DNA from: Limnospira fusiformis SAG 85.79
GTDB lineage: Bacteria; Cyanobacteriota; Cyanobacteriia; Cyanobacteriales; Microcoleaceae
Reading direction: 5' to 3'
Assembly (NCBI RefSeq): GCF_012516315.1
Contig: NZ_CP051185.1
Span: forward strand, 2,717,403-2,781,402
DNA: 64,000 nt
Position numbers and translations under genes: made by a program. Positions 43,440-53,073 of the stretch are shown here, piece after piece; within the stretch, counting starts at the first letter, position 1, and the number at the start of each line of letters is the position of its first letter. The notes under the pieces were generated by a model. That model did not search any database. It was not told the origin of the DNA and worked only from the letters and a program-made list of their open reading frames with translations.

Positions 43440-46178
43440 ATGATGTCGTGCGAGACGTTTAGGAGTCAAATAAGGCTGCAATGCCTGAAATAACCTCCTA
43501 GTGGGACTTTCACCCCTTGGTGGAATATAAGGAACTCGTATCCTGACCATCCCATAACTGTTTATATGTCCCAACGTTTGGTATAAAAAAATATACCAAA
43601 CAAGGCAGGGAACTCAAGGTCAAAACGCAAAACCGGAAATCTTAATGATTCCTTAACAATTGCGTTGAGAGTAACGGCGATAGCCACCCCCAATTTTAGG
43701 ATTCACAACCCTGGGATTGAAGCGGGGAACGGAAGGCATGAGGGAAACCTAGTTCCAATAATATGACCACTGCCAACCATCCATGACTAAGGAAATCTGA
43801 ATGCTCCGACTTGAACCATCGTCATTAATAAGTAGCGAAATAGGTTGACACGCTGCGTTCAAAAGAATAAGGGGAAAAGTAGGGTAATTACAACAACACC
43901 TACACAGACCTTTAAAGTACCCCGGTGGACAGGACAAGTCTAAAGATGGAATGCCCATATAAACGGAACGTTTTAACCCCTTTTAGGCTCTGAGTATCTG
44001 GTCGAGATAATCAGTAGTGAAAGTGTAAGCGCAAGCCTATTAGGGGGTGAGATGTGACCAAAAGCCAACGCCCAACTGTAATGGTAGGGATATGCTAACG
44101 GGTCACGGTTTGATTGTAAAGAATAGAGTCTAGTAGGAGTTACTATGGCGAATGCGAGTTTAAAGAAAGGTTTTGAGAAATCAAAGCTAATCAAGACTAC
44201 GAATGCATGGAAACAAATTCCCTGGGCAAAAGCTCAGAGAAAAGTTTTCAAGCTCCAAAAGAGGATATATCAAGCAGCTAAATCGGGACAGAACGCAAAG
44301 GCACGAAGGTTGCAACGTCTACTGGTGAAATCATATTATGCCCGACTCTTAGCAATGCGGCGAGTGACCCAAGATAATCAAGGCAAGAAAACAGCCGGTG
44401 TCGATGGAATGAGAGCAATCTCACCAAGGCAAAGGTTTGAAATTGTTGAGAACATCAAAGGAAATCTCAAAGCAAAACCACTGCGACGGGAGTGGATTCC
44501 AAAACCTGGAAGGGATGAAAAACGCCCTCTGGGAATACCCACCATCCAAGATAGAGCAAGGCAAGCCTTGGTTAAATCGGCTCTCGAACCTGAATGGGAA
44601 TCGAGATTTGAAGACACTAGCTATGGATTCAGACCTGGAAGGTCTGCCCATGATGCAATATCCAGAATCTTTCAGAGTATCAACAAAGGAGGTTATTACG
44701 TTCTGGATGCAGATATAGCTAAATGTTTTGACCGAATAAACCATGATTACCTTCTGTCCAAAATTCATTGTCCAAGCAGTCTAAAAAGAGACCTGAAATC
44801 ATGGCTCAAAGCAGGCGTGCTAGATAACGGTGTATTCGAGGATACAGAAGCAGGGACACCCCAAGGAGGGGTAATAAGTCCACTCCTAGCCAACATCGCA
44901 CTGGATGGGATGGTTAGGTTCATAAAGACAATGTATCCAAATAAAGGAACAACCTTTCAGGTAAACCTCATAAGATACGCCGATGATTTTGTGGTCATAT
45001 CCAAAGACCTAAGAATCATTGAACAGTGCAAAATTGCCATTTCCGAATGGCTAAAACCTGTAGGACTAGAAATAAAACCTGAAAAGACTCGAATTTGCCA
45101 TACGCTCAATCCCATTGAGTATAACGGCAAAACAGAAGAACCAGGATTTGACTTTCTAGGATTCAATATCAGGCAATATCCAGTAGGAAAATATAAATCT
45201 GGAAAAAGTGGGGGAAGAAGAAAAGGAGGCTTCCTATTTAATAAAAACCCTCACAAAATGTTGGGACTCAAAACTCATATCAAACCCAACAAAAAGGCAA
45301 TTAAAGCCCATACAGAAGTGATAAAAGGTGTAATTGAACAACATAAAACAGCACCTCAATCAGCCCTGATTAGCAGACTAAACCCAATCATAAGGGGATG
45401 GTCAAACTACTATTCAGGAGTCGTCTCATCTGAGACCTTCGTTAAACTAGACCACATAATTTGGTTAATGTTACGGGCATGGACATCATCAAGATGCGGA
45501 AAGGCAAGTTACGAAAAGCTAGGAAACTACTTCCACAAAGGAACGGTTAAACTTAGCAACGGAAAAGAAAGACATGAAACTTGGTTATTCAAGACTAAGG
45601 ATGGAATTCAATTATGGAAACATAACTGGACTCCAATTGTCAGACATACCCTAATACGCCCGGAAGCAACACCATACGACGGAAATTGGACTTACTGGGC
45701 AACCAGGAAAGGACAAGCAATTGATACGCCAATTAGAGTAGCCAAACTACTCAAGAAGCAAAAGGGGAGGTGTACCTGGTGTGGACAGTATTTCGCACCA
45801 TCGGATTTAGTTGAAGTTGACCACATTATACCTCGAAGCCAAGGTGGAAAGGATGAATATAAGAATCTTCAACTATTACACCGCCACTGTCACGATGATA
45901 AAACGGCGTTAAACAACGCCAAAGCTGTATCCTTAACAATGGAACAGTCAGACTAGGAGCCGTGTGAAGGGAAACTTTCACGCACGGTTCTGAATGGGAG
46001 GGAATGGAGGCGACTCCATTCTCGACCCCTAATGGTGCGCGATGGTTTCCCGATTGTGGGTCAGACAGAACCCCCACTACCGCTAAATCCGCCACGTTAC
46101 TGGTGGCAAGTGCCATCAACTAGGCGGTTTAACAGCTACCGAAAATATTGCAGAAATTGGCAACACCAACAACAATAG
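43440..46178 (+). CDS. Small ORF split by a group II intron (exons 43440-43447 and 46034-46178)
   Basis: If the intron is removed from GTGCG at 43448 through AAT at 46033, the flanks join as ATG-ATG-TC|G-GTG-CGC-GAT and read through without a stop to TAG at 46176-46178, giving a 50-residue protein that begins MMSVRDGFPIVGQTEPPLPL and ends in a basic, Gln/Trp-rich tail (NWQHQQQ). The continuity of frame across the predicted junction supports both the intron ends and the ORF. I do not recognise the product. Unspliced, the ORF would be truncated after two to three codons. Confidence 0.55.
43448..46033 (+). mobile_element. Group II intron with LtrA-type ORF
   Basis: The 5' end GTGCG at 43448 matches the group II consensus GUGYG. 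About 700 bp of non-coding domain I-III RNA precede the ORF at 44145. Domain V is at about 45957-45992: GAGCCGTGTGAAGG-GAAA-CTTTCACGCACGGTTC is the typical catalytic hairpin. A domain VI helix with TGGAG-GCGA-CTCCA follows, and the intron ends in AAT (AY rule) at 46033. The total length is about 2.6 kb, and the element looks complete and potentially active. Confidence 0.85.
44145..45956 (+). CDS. ltrA: Group II intron reverse transcriptase/maturase with HNH endonuclease
   Basis: A 603-residue multifunctional intron protein. The RT domain has GVDGM, KxRPLGIPTIQDRARQALV, FRPGRSAHDAI, AGTPQGGVISPLLANI and the catalytic YADD at 278-281. The maturase (X) domain covers about 380-480 (NPIIRGWSNYYSGVVSSETF). 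The C-terminal endonuclease has CTWCGQYF, VEVDHIIPRSQGG and HRHCHDDKT near 543-590, a full HNH with zinc cysteines. It aids splicing and copies the intron into DNA. No internal stop or frameshift is seen. Confidence 0.95.
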   Translation: MANASLKKGFEKSKLIKTTNAWKQIPWAKAQRKVFKLQKRIYQAAKSGQNAKARRLQRLLVKSYYARLLAMRRVTQDNQGKKTAGVDGMRAISPRQRFEIVENIKGNLKAKPLRREWIPKPGRDEKRPLGIPTIQDRARQALVKSALEPEWESRFEDTSYGFRPGRSAHDAISRIFQSINKGGYYVLDADIAKCFDRINHDYLLSKIHCPSSLKRDLKSWLKAGVLDNGVFEDTEAGTPQGGVISPLLANIALDGMVRFIKTMYPNKGTTFQVNLIRYADDFVVISKDLRIIEQCKIAISEWLKPVGLEIKPEKTRICHTLNPIEYNGKTEEPGFDFLGFNIRQYPVGKYKSGKSGGRRKGGFLFNKNPHKMLGLKTHIKPNKKAIKAHTEVIKGVIEQHKTAPQSALISRLNPIIRGWSNYYSGVVSSETFVKLDHIIWLMLRAWTSSRCGKASYEKLGNYFHKGTVKLSNGKERHETWLFKTKDGIQLWKHNWTPIVRHTLIRPEATPYDGNWTYWATRKGQAIDTPIRVAKLLKKQKGRCTWCGQYFAPSDLVEVDHIIPRSQGGKDEYKNLQLLHRHCHDDKTALNNAKAVSLTMEQSD

Positions 46179-46182
46179 AATT

Positions 46183-48618
46183 ATGGCAACAGTTTACGTT
46201 AATCCATCTACTGGCAACGATCAGGGCGACGGGAGCCAATCATCTCCCTACAAAACTCTGACGGCAGCCTGCGCTAAAGTTGAATCAGGAACTTTCATTC
46301 AATTAGAAACTGGAACCTATAATAGCGCTACTGGGGAACAGTTCCCAATTATGATTCCTAGCGGGGTCACTGTGGTGGGAAATGAATCGGGAACCGGAAG
46401 CGGGATTTTGATTGAAGGTAGTGGTCGCCATAGTAGCCCTAGTACAGGCGGCCAAGAAGTTACTATCGTGATGGCTACTAACGCTGAACTGCGGGGGGTG
46501 ACAGTAACTAATAACCAAGTGAGGGGTACGGGAGTTTGGGTCGAGTCTACCTCGCCTAATATTGTACACTGCACATTTACCCGCTGTCGGCGCGAGGGAA
46601 TTTACGCTACGGGTAATGGCTATCCTAATATCCTCAGTAATGCCTTTGTGGAAAATGAAGGCTATGGCCTCTCGCTGGAGGGTAATGTTCAAGGGGAAGT
46701 ACGCAACAATTCCTTCCAAAATACGGGCTATGGTATTTCGGTTAAGGGTGAAGTTCAGACCCGCATTAGTGATAACACGCTTTTTGAAAATCGCTCGGGT
46801 CTCCTAATTGCTGGTAACTCTCGCCCTATTCTACGACGTAATTTGATTGAGCGCAACACTGGCGATGGTGTTGTAATTACTAATAATGCGGCTCCTGATT
46901 TGGGTAGCGCCAGCGAATCGGGTGGTAATATGATTCGCAATAATGGCGGGTTTGATATTAATCATGCTGGCTCAGTGGCGATCGCCTCTTTTGGTAATTT
47001 GCTCAGTGCTGGCCGAGTTCAGGGTAATATCAATGTGGTGGCTCAGAGCGCTCCGACTTCCTCACCCACTACTATCCATGTTAACGGATCTACAGGTAAT
47101 GATTCGGCGGCGGGTACGGCTTCTGCTCCTTTCAAAACTATCACCCGTGGCTTACAACAGGCGACGGCGGGAACTGTGGTACAAGTGGCTCCGGGAACTT
47201 ATACGGCAGCTACAGGGGAGACTTTCCCGTTGTATGTGATCTCTGGTGTCACGTTGATCGGTAATGAGTCTAGCCAAGGTAATGGGACTCAAATTACTGG
47301 AAGTGGTCGATTTGCTAGTCCTAGTGCGGCGGGACAAAATGTAACTATTGTCATGGAAAATAACTCGACCCTGCGCGGTGTGAGTGTGACTAATGAGGAA
47401 ATTCGCGGCACTGCTGTTTGGATCGAGTCGGTTTATTGTGTGGTGGCTAATTGTCGGTTTTTTAACTCCAAGCGGGAGGGGGTTTTTGTCACCGGAACTG
47501 CTATCCCTCAGATTTTGACTAGCCACTTTGAAAAAAATGCTGGTAATGGTATCGCTTTGGCGGGAAATGCTAAGGGAGAAATTCGCGGAAACAAGCTACA
47601 GGATACTGGATTTGCGATCGCTGTTCAAGCCTCTGCGGCTCCGCTGATTAGCGACAACCATATTTATAACAACCGCACTGGTCTTGTACTTTCGGGTAGT
47701 TCTAAGCCTGTGTTGCGGAAAAATCTGATTGAGAATAATCTTCAGGATGGTTTGACTGTCATTGCAGATGCTTTTCCAGATTTGGGTAGCCCTCAAGATG
47801 CGGGGGGTAATATTTTCCGCAATAATGGTAAGTATGATGTCCAGAATGCTGGGAAGTTTACTTTGGTGTCTGTAGGAAATCAGATTAACCCCACTAACAC
47901 GAAGGGAAATATTGATTTTAGTGCTAATGTGACTCCCAGTCCCAGTCCCAGTCCGAGTCCCAGTCCCAGTCCCAGTCCGAGTCCGAGTCCCAGTCCGAGT
48001 CCGAGTCCCAGTCCGACTCCGACTCCGACTCCACCTCCGGGAAGCGATCGCTTTAGTGATATTACCGGACATTGGGCGCGAGAGTTTATTGTGCGCTTGA
48101 CTGATATGAATATTATCAGTGGCTTCCCTGATGGTACTTTCCGACCTAATGAGAATTTAACTCGCGCGCAACACGCGGCTTTGCTGGCGAAGGCGTTTGA
48201 TATGGCTCCTATTCAGCAGGCGACTGCATTTAGGGATGTGGCTATTGATTTCTGGGGGAAAATGGCTATTGAACAAGCCAACCGGGCGGGATTTTTGGCG
48301 GGTTTCCCCGATCGCACTTTCCGACCTAATGAGAATTTGAACCGGGCTCAGGCGGTGGTATCATTGATTAATGGTCTCAAGTTGACTGGTGGTAATCCTA
48401 ATTCTTTGAATGGTTACACCGATCGCGGTCAGATTCCTAGTTATGCTACAGATGCGATCGCTACTGCCACAGAACGAAGGATTATTGTTAACTATCCAAC
48501 TCGGACTACCCTCGCTCCTCAACGGGATATTACCCGTGCGGAAATTTCGGCAATTCTCTATCAAACTCTGGTAGCCACTGGGCGCGCTGAGGCGATCAAC
48601 TCTCCTTACATTGTCTAG
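46183..48618 (+). CDS. Duplicated DUF1565 beta-helix protein with SP-repeat linker and three SLH domains
   Basis: An 811-residue surface protein. Residues 1-285 and 300-580 are two copies of the same module, each starting VYVNPSTGNDxGxG or IHVNGSTGNDSAAG and continuing with right-handed parallel beta-helix coils (DUF1565). A linker of about 35 residues of Ser-Pro repeats, encoded by CCCAGT/CCGAGT hexamers at 47935-48030, leads to three S-layer homology domains (FSDITGHWAREFI, FRDVAIDFWGKMA, and a divergent GYTDRGQIPSYATDA). SLH domains anchor proteins to cell-wall polymers. Oddly there is no N-terminal signal peptide, so export would need another route or a missed upstream exon. Confidence 0.88.
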   Translation: MATVYVNPSTGNDQGDGSQSSPYKTLTAACAKVESGTFIQLETGTYNSATGEQFPIMIPSGVTVVGNESGTGSGILIEGSGRHSSPSTGGQEVTIVMATNAELRGVTVTNNQVRGTGVWVESTSPNIVHCTFTRCRREGIYATGNGYPNILSNAFVENEGYGLSLEGNVQGEVRNNSFQNTGYGISVKGEVQTRISDNTLFENRSGLLIAGNSRPILRRNLIERNTGDGVVITNNAAPDLGSASESGGNMIRNNGGFDINHAGSVAIASFGNLLSAGRVQGNINVVAQSAPTSSPTTIHVNGSTGNDSAAGTASAPFKTITRGLQQATAGTVVQVAPGTYTAATGETFPLYVISGVTLIGNESSQGNGTQITGSGRFASPSAAGQNVTIVMENNSTLRGVSVTNEEIRGTAVWIESVYCVVANCRFFNSKREGVFVTGTAIPQILTSHFEKNAGNGIALAGNAKGEIRGNKLQDTGFAIAVQASAAPLISDNHIYNNRTGLVLSGSSKPVLRKNLIENNLQDGLTVIADAFPDLGSPQDAGGNIFRNNGKYDVQNAGKFTLVSVGNQINPTNTKGNIDFSANVTPSPSPSPSPSPSPSPSPSPSPSPSPSPTPTPTPPPGSDRFSDITGHWAREFIVRLTDMNIISGFPDGTFRPNENLTRAQHAALLAKAFDMAPIQQATAFRDVAIDFWGKMAIEQANRAGFLAGFPDRTFRPNENLNRAQAVVSLINGLKLTGGNPNSLNGYTDRGQIPSYATDAIATATERRIIVNYPTRTTLAPQRDITRAEISAILYQTLVATGRAEAINSPYIV

Positions 48619-48629
48619 TCAAGGCTAGA

Positions 48630-49484
48630 TTATTTAGTCCCCCGCAGTAGTCCAAACCGAATTAAACCCTGTTCATATCCTTGACTCATTAATCCGAGGG
48701 ATAATGCCGCTCTGATGGTTGAAGGTCCGCTGGTGAGTAAACCGAAAATGGCTGCGGGGTCAAAGGCGGAATCAATGACTAGATTCCAGAAGGGGGCGAC
48801 CGCTTTTGACCAGTCGGCGGTGTCAATGTCATTAAACCCTACCCGAGTAGCGATCGCTTGATATTCTGGCAATGAGATTATATAGGGTAGGGCATAAACT
48901 TGGTAAATTTGGGCGAGGTGGCGACGTTCTGCGTCTGTTAGTTGTCCTTGCTCTCCCCCTAGGGGGCGATGACACCAAGTAGCCATTAAAAACGTGCCAC
49001 CGGGTTTGAGGACTCGGTGGCATTCTTGCAAAAATTGGATTTTGTTGGGCATATGTTCCCCACTTTCCAGAGACCACACCAGGTCAAAGGATTCGTCCTC
49101 AAAGGGCATTTCTAGGGCGTTGGCAACCTGGAAATTCACATTTTCACTTAATCTAGCTTCGGCGGCGCGATCGCCTGCTCGTTGGGCTTGTACCGGGCTG
49201 AGAGTGATGCCTGTGACTCTGGCGTTAAACTTTTCGGCTAAATAAAGACTACTCCCCCCAATGCCACAACCTACGTCTAAAATCTTAGTCGTTTGAGTTC
49301 CCTCATCAAGTCCCCACTTTAGCAATTCTTCGATCAGGTCAATTTGCGCCTGTCGTCTTTCCGTTTTCCGATTCCCTTCCGGTCCGTAGTAGCCATGGTG
49401 CATATGTTCCCCCCAAATTTCTTCCCACAGGGCGGAGGAGGCATCATAAAACTGTTGAATCTGTTGATTGAGAGTGGATTTCAT
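48630..49484 (-). CDS. Tocopherol O-methyltransferase-like enzyme
   Basis: A 284-residue SAM-dependent methyltransferase of the gamma-tocopherol methyltransferase (VTE4) type. The N-terminus FYDASSALWEEIWGEHMHHGYYGPEG is characteristic; motif I is ILDVGCGIGGSS, followed by GITLSPVQAQRA, FDLVWSLESGEHMPNK and HRVLKPGGTFLMATWCHR. It should methylate a tocopherol or related prenylquinol in the thylakoid pathway. Compared with Synechocystis VTE4 it lacks an N-terminal extension. The ATG at 49484 is preferred over a TTG seven codons upstream. Confidence 0.85.
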   Translation of the reverse strand: MKSTLNQQIQQFYDASSALWEEIWGEHMHHGYYGPEGNRKTERRQAQIDLIEELLKWGLDEGTQTTKILDVGCGIGGSSLYLAEKFNARVTGITLSPVQAQRAGDRAAEARLSENVNFQVANALEMPFEDESFDLVWSLESGEHMPNKIQFLQECHRVLKPGGTFLMATWCHRPLGGEQGQLTDAERRHLAQIYQVYALPYIISLPEYQAIATRVGFNDIDTADWSKAVAPFWNLVIDSAFDPAAIFGLLTSGPSTIRAALSLGLMSQGYEQGLIRFGLLRGTK

Positions 49485-49738
49485 GGCTGCTTTTCTAATG
49501 GACAATCAATTAGGGTCAATGGTAGCACTACGGACTTGTTATGCTATATGTCTCAGTCCCCAGTCTGGTCTGGGGGTTGCGATCGCATGATTTTAGTGCT
49601 ATCATAGCGTACATTGAACTCATACAATAGCCCATTTTTTAGCCAAATCAAACATTAATTAAGAAGTCGCTTTTTGGTAGTTTCCCAAAATCTAAGGTTA
49701 TGAGATAATAACATCAGGGCAAGAAGGGTAAAGCGACT

Positions 49739-50218
49739 ATGACCGAGTTAATTCAAGCCATCAAAACAGGCAATATTGAGGAATTATCAGCTTTAATAGC
49801 TGCGGAAAAAGATATCAATGCTGTGGGTGATGATGGTACAACCGCCATGCTGACAGCAGTAGGACAGGGACTAGAGGCGATCGCCCAAAATCTCATAGAG
49901 GCTGGGGCTGATGTTAACCTGGGAGATAATGATGGCTGGACTCCGCTGATGGAGGCGGCGGCACAGGGCCATTTAACCATAGCTGAAAGTTTACTACAAG
50001 CTGGGGCTGAAATTGATGCTCAGACCGATTTTGGCTTAACAGCATTCATGGCAGCCGCTGGTAGGGGTCATGTGCAGATGGTTGAGATGTTACTGAATAA
50101 GGGTGCAAATTTTCGGGTTAAGGATAACAACAATTGGACGGCTTTAATTTGGGCATCTTCTGAGAATCATCCAGAAGTTGTAGCGGTGATTAAGAAATGG
50201 CGAGACGCTCATAATTAG
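49739..50218 (+). CDS. Ankyrin-repeat protein
   Basis: A 159-residue protein made wholly of four to five ankyrin repeats, e.g. DGTTAMLTAVGQGLEAIAQNLIEAGADVNLGDNDGWTPLMEAAAQGHLTIAESLLQAGAEID and DFGLTAFMAAAGRGHVQMVEMLLNKGA, written here only in part for their G-TPLMxAA-GH core. There is no signal peptide or enzymatic domain, so it is a cytosolic protein-protein adaptor with unknown partner. It is monocistronic. Confidence 0.88.
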   Translation: MTELIQAIKTGNIEELSALIAAEKDINAVGDDGTTAMLTAVGQGLEAIAQNLIEAGADVNLGDNDGWTPLMEAAAQGHLTIAESLLQAGAEIDAQTDFGLTAFMAAAGRGHVQMVEMLLNKGANFRVKDNNNWTALIWASSENHPEVVAVIKKWRDAHN

Positions 50219-50404
50219 CTGATACTTCCCAGCACAAATTGACGATAATTCCCGGGTGTAAAATCTCCCATTGCATCCGGATTAATCTCATACAAGCCAG
50301 GTGTAAAAATCCCAATTTTAACAACTTGTAAATAGGGAATTTTTTGCAGAAATTAATTATTCGCAAATCCTGGATTTTCACAACTTATTTAACTGGTAAA
50401 AACT

Positions 50405-52924
50405 ATGAAAGACACTTCATCAGATAACGACAATCAACAACAGGTTAGTATTGAAAATCTGCGGCATTCCTTAGCAGATAACCTGTTTTATATCACCGGA
50501 AAATATACAGAAATTGCCACCTTAAATGACTTTTATTTAGCCCTAGCTTACACGGTGCGCGATCGCCTTTTACCAAGATGGTTAAATACAGTTCGCACCG
50601 TCACCCAGCTATCAGATAATACCAAAGTAGTCTCTTGCCTATCCTCAGAATTTATGGTGGGTCCCCACTTAGTCAATCATCTAATCAACCTGGGAATTTA
50701 TGACCAAGTTCGACAAGCCGTAGAAGAGTCAGGTTTAGACCTGCAAAAATTGGCGGAACAAGAACCAGAACCCGGTCTAGGAAATGGCAGTTTAGGTCGT
50801 CTCGCCGCCTGCTATATGGACTCCCTATCCACCTTAGAAATTCCCGCTATAGGTTATGGTATTCGCTATGAATTTGGGACCTTTAAACAGCAAATCCGAG
50901 ATGGTTGGCAGGTAGAAATAACTGACAAATGGCTACAAAAAGGCAACCCTTGGGAAATCGTCCGTCCCGAGTCCGCAGTCGAGGTCAAATTTGGTGGCTA
51001 TACGGAAGGCTACACCGATGAAGAAGGCAACTATCAAGCCACTTGGGTTCCTCACCAAGTAGTTAAAGGTATCCCCTACGACACTCCTATTAGTGGCTAT
51101 AAAGTCAATACTGTGAACACCCTGCGCCTGTGGAAAGCAGAAGCGCCAGAGTCTTTCAATTTCCAAGCATTTAATCTGGGAGACTATTACGGCGCGGTTG
51201 ATCAAAAAGTGGTATCTGAAAATATCACCAAAGTTCTCTATCCTAATGATGAACATATACCCGGAAGACAACTGCGTTTAGAACAGCAATTTTTCTTGGC
51301 TTCCTGTGCTTTACAGGACATGATTCGCTGGCATCTAAAATCCGGTGGTAACCTGGAAACCTTCCCGGATAAATTTGCGGTTCAACTCAATGATACTCAC
51401 CCGGCTATTGCTATAGTAGAATTGATGCGGTTATTAATGGATGAACATGATATCCAGTGGCATGATGCTTGGGAAATCACTCAACAAACTTTCTCTTACA
51501 CCAACCACACTTTACTACCAGAAGCCCTAGAAAAGTGGCCAGTAAATTTGTTGGGTCGTCTACTTCCCCGACACCTAGAAATTATCTATGAGATTAACCG
51601 CCGCTTTTTAGAAGAAGTCCGTAATAGTAATGGTCGTGATGGTCATAAAATTGCCAGACTTTCATTAATTGATGAAACGGGAGAACGTTATATAAGAATG
51701 GCTAACCTGGCTTGTTTGGGGAGTCACTCTATTAATGGGGTAGCCGAATTACATACGGAATTGTTGACTAAAGATACTCTGGGAGATTTTTATGAATTGT
51801 TCCCCCACAAGTTCAGCAATAAAACTAATGGGGTAACGCCACGACGTTGGTTAGTCCAAAATAACCCGGGTATGACTAAGTTGATTTCTGAAAAAATTGG
51901 GGAACATTGGATTACCCATTTAGATGATTTGCGCCAGTTAGAAGGCTTCGCAGACGATGGGGATTTTCGCTATCGTTGGGGACAGGTTAAACTAGATCTA
52001 AAACGTTCTCTGGCTGGTCATATTCAACAGCGTTTGGGGGTGACGGTTAACCCAGAGTCTCTGTTTGATGTTCAGGTGAAGCCTATTCATGAATACAAGC
52101 GACAGCATCTGAATATCCTGCACATTGTTACTCTTTATCACCGGATTAAGCAAGACCCGACTGTAAATATTACCCCTCGCACGTTTATTTTCGCCGGGAA
52201 GGCGGCTCCGGGGTATTTTATGGCAAAATTAATGATTAAGTTGATTCACTCCGTGGCTGAGGTGATTAACCATGATCCAGATGTGGGCGATCGCTTGAAA
52301 GTTGTGTTCCTTCCAGACTATAATGTTACTAATAGCCAAATCCTCTATCCGCCTGCAGATCTCTCTGAACAGATTTCTACTGCTGGTAAGGAAGTCTCTG
52401 GGACTGGTAACATGAAGTTCTGCCTTAATGGTGCTTTGACCATAGGAACTTGGGATGCTGCTAATATTGAGATCTGCCAAGAGGTTGGTCAAGAAAATTT
52501 CTTTCGCTTTGGCTTGACTGCTGATGAGGTTTACCAGCGCAAGGCTGAGGGTTATAATCCCTGGGATTATTATTATGGCAATTCTCAACTCAAGGAGATT
52601 ATCGATCTGATTGGGTCTGGTCATTTTGCTGATGAAGACAGCACCCTATTTCAGCCTCTGATTGATTCCCTGCTACACCAAGACCAGTATATGCTATTTG
52701 CTGACTACCAATCCTATCTTGACTGCCAGGATAGCATTTCTCGGGTTTGGTGCGATCGCGATCGTTGGTTGAAAATGTCCATTCTCAATACCGCGCGTTG
52801 TGGTAAATTCTCTTCTGACCGCGCTATCCGAGAATACTGCGATCAGATCTGGCATTCTTCGCCAGTTTCCATTCAACTCGCTGATTATGTCCAACCACAG
52901 ACGGCGTTAAGAGTTGACAGTTGA
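50405..52924 (+). CDS. glgP: Glycogen phosphorylase
   Basis: An 839-residue PLP-dependent GT35 enzyme that releases glucose-1-phosphate from glycogen. Landmarks are EPEPGLGNGSLGRLAACYMDSL, the active-site region AVQLNDTHPAIAIVELMRLL, FSYTNHTLLPEALEKWP, KTNGVTPRRWL, VKPIHEYKRQHLNILH and the PLP site EVSGTGNMKFCLNGALTIGT with the Schiff-base lysine. Length is full. It is transcribed alone; a 186-bp leader precedes it after the ankyrin gene. Confidence 0.96.
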   Translation: MKDTSSDNDNQQQVSIENLRHSLADNLFYITGKYTEIATLNDFYLALAYTVRDRLLPRWLNTVRTVTQLSDNTKVVSCLSSEFMVGPHLVNHLINLGIYDQVRQAVEESGLDLQKLAEQEPEPGLGNGSLGRLAACYMDSLSTLEIPAIGYGIRYEFGTFKQQIRDGWQVEITDKWLQKGNPWEIVRPESAVEVKFGGYTEGYTDEEGNYQATWVPHQVVKGIPYDTPISGYKVNTVNTLRLWKAEAPESFNFQAFNLGDYYGAVDQKVVSENITKVLYPNDEHIPGRQLRLEQQFFLASCALQDMIRWHLKSGGNLETFPDKFAVQLNDTHPAIAIVELMRLLMDEHDIQWHDAWEITQQTFSYTNHTLLPEALEKWPVNLLGRLLPRHLEIIYEINRRFLEEVRNSNGRDGHKIARLSLIDETGERYIRMANLACLGSHSINGVAELHTELLTKDTLGDFYELFPHKFSNKTNGVTPRRWLVQNNPGMTKLISEKIGEHWITHLDDLRQLEGFADDGDFRYRWGQVKLDLKRSLAGHIQQRLGVTVNPESLFDVQVKPIHEYKRQHLNILHIVTLYHRIKQDPTVNITPRTFIFAGKAAPGYFMAKLMIKLIHSVAEVINHDPDVGDRLKVVFLPDYNVTNSQILYPPADLSEQISTAGKEVSGTGNMKFCLNGALTIGTWDAANIEICQEVGQENFFRFGLTADEVYQRKAEGYNPWDYYYGNSQLKEIIDLIGSGHFADEDSTLFQPLIDSLLHQDQYMLFADYQSYLDCQDSISRVWCDRDRWLKMSILNTARCGKFSSDRAIREYCDQIWHSSPVSIQLADYVQPQTALRVDS

Positions 52925-53073
52925 GGGTTAATCATGATATTATGGGGGTGGGAGGAAGGGAAATTTTGATTAACCTTCCCCTTTCTTGATTGCTTCGATA
53001 TATAGGCGGTTTTTGGCGGGTAGACTTAACTTCCCTTTTGGGACTTGGTTTAATCGACCCGCCGCCGCTGTTA

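Noticed and set aside
47596..48072. Minus-strand frame with Arg-Thr-Gly repeats
   Set aside because: It is the complement of the Ser-Pro linker of the SLH protein.
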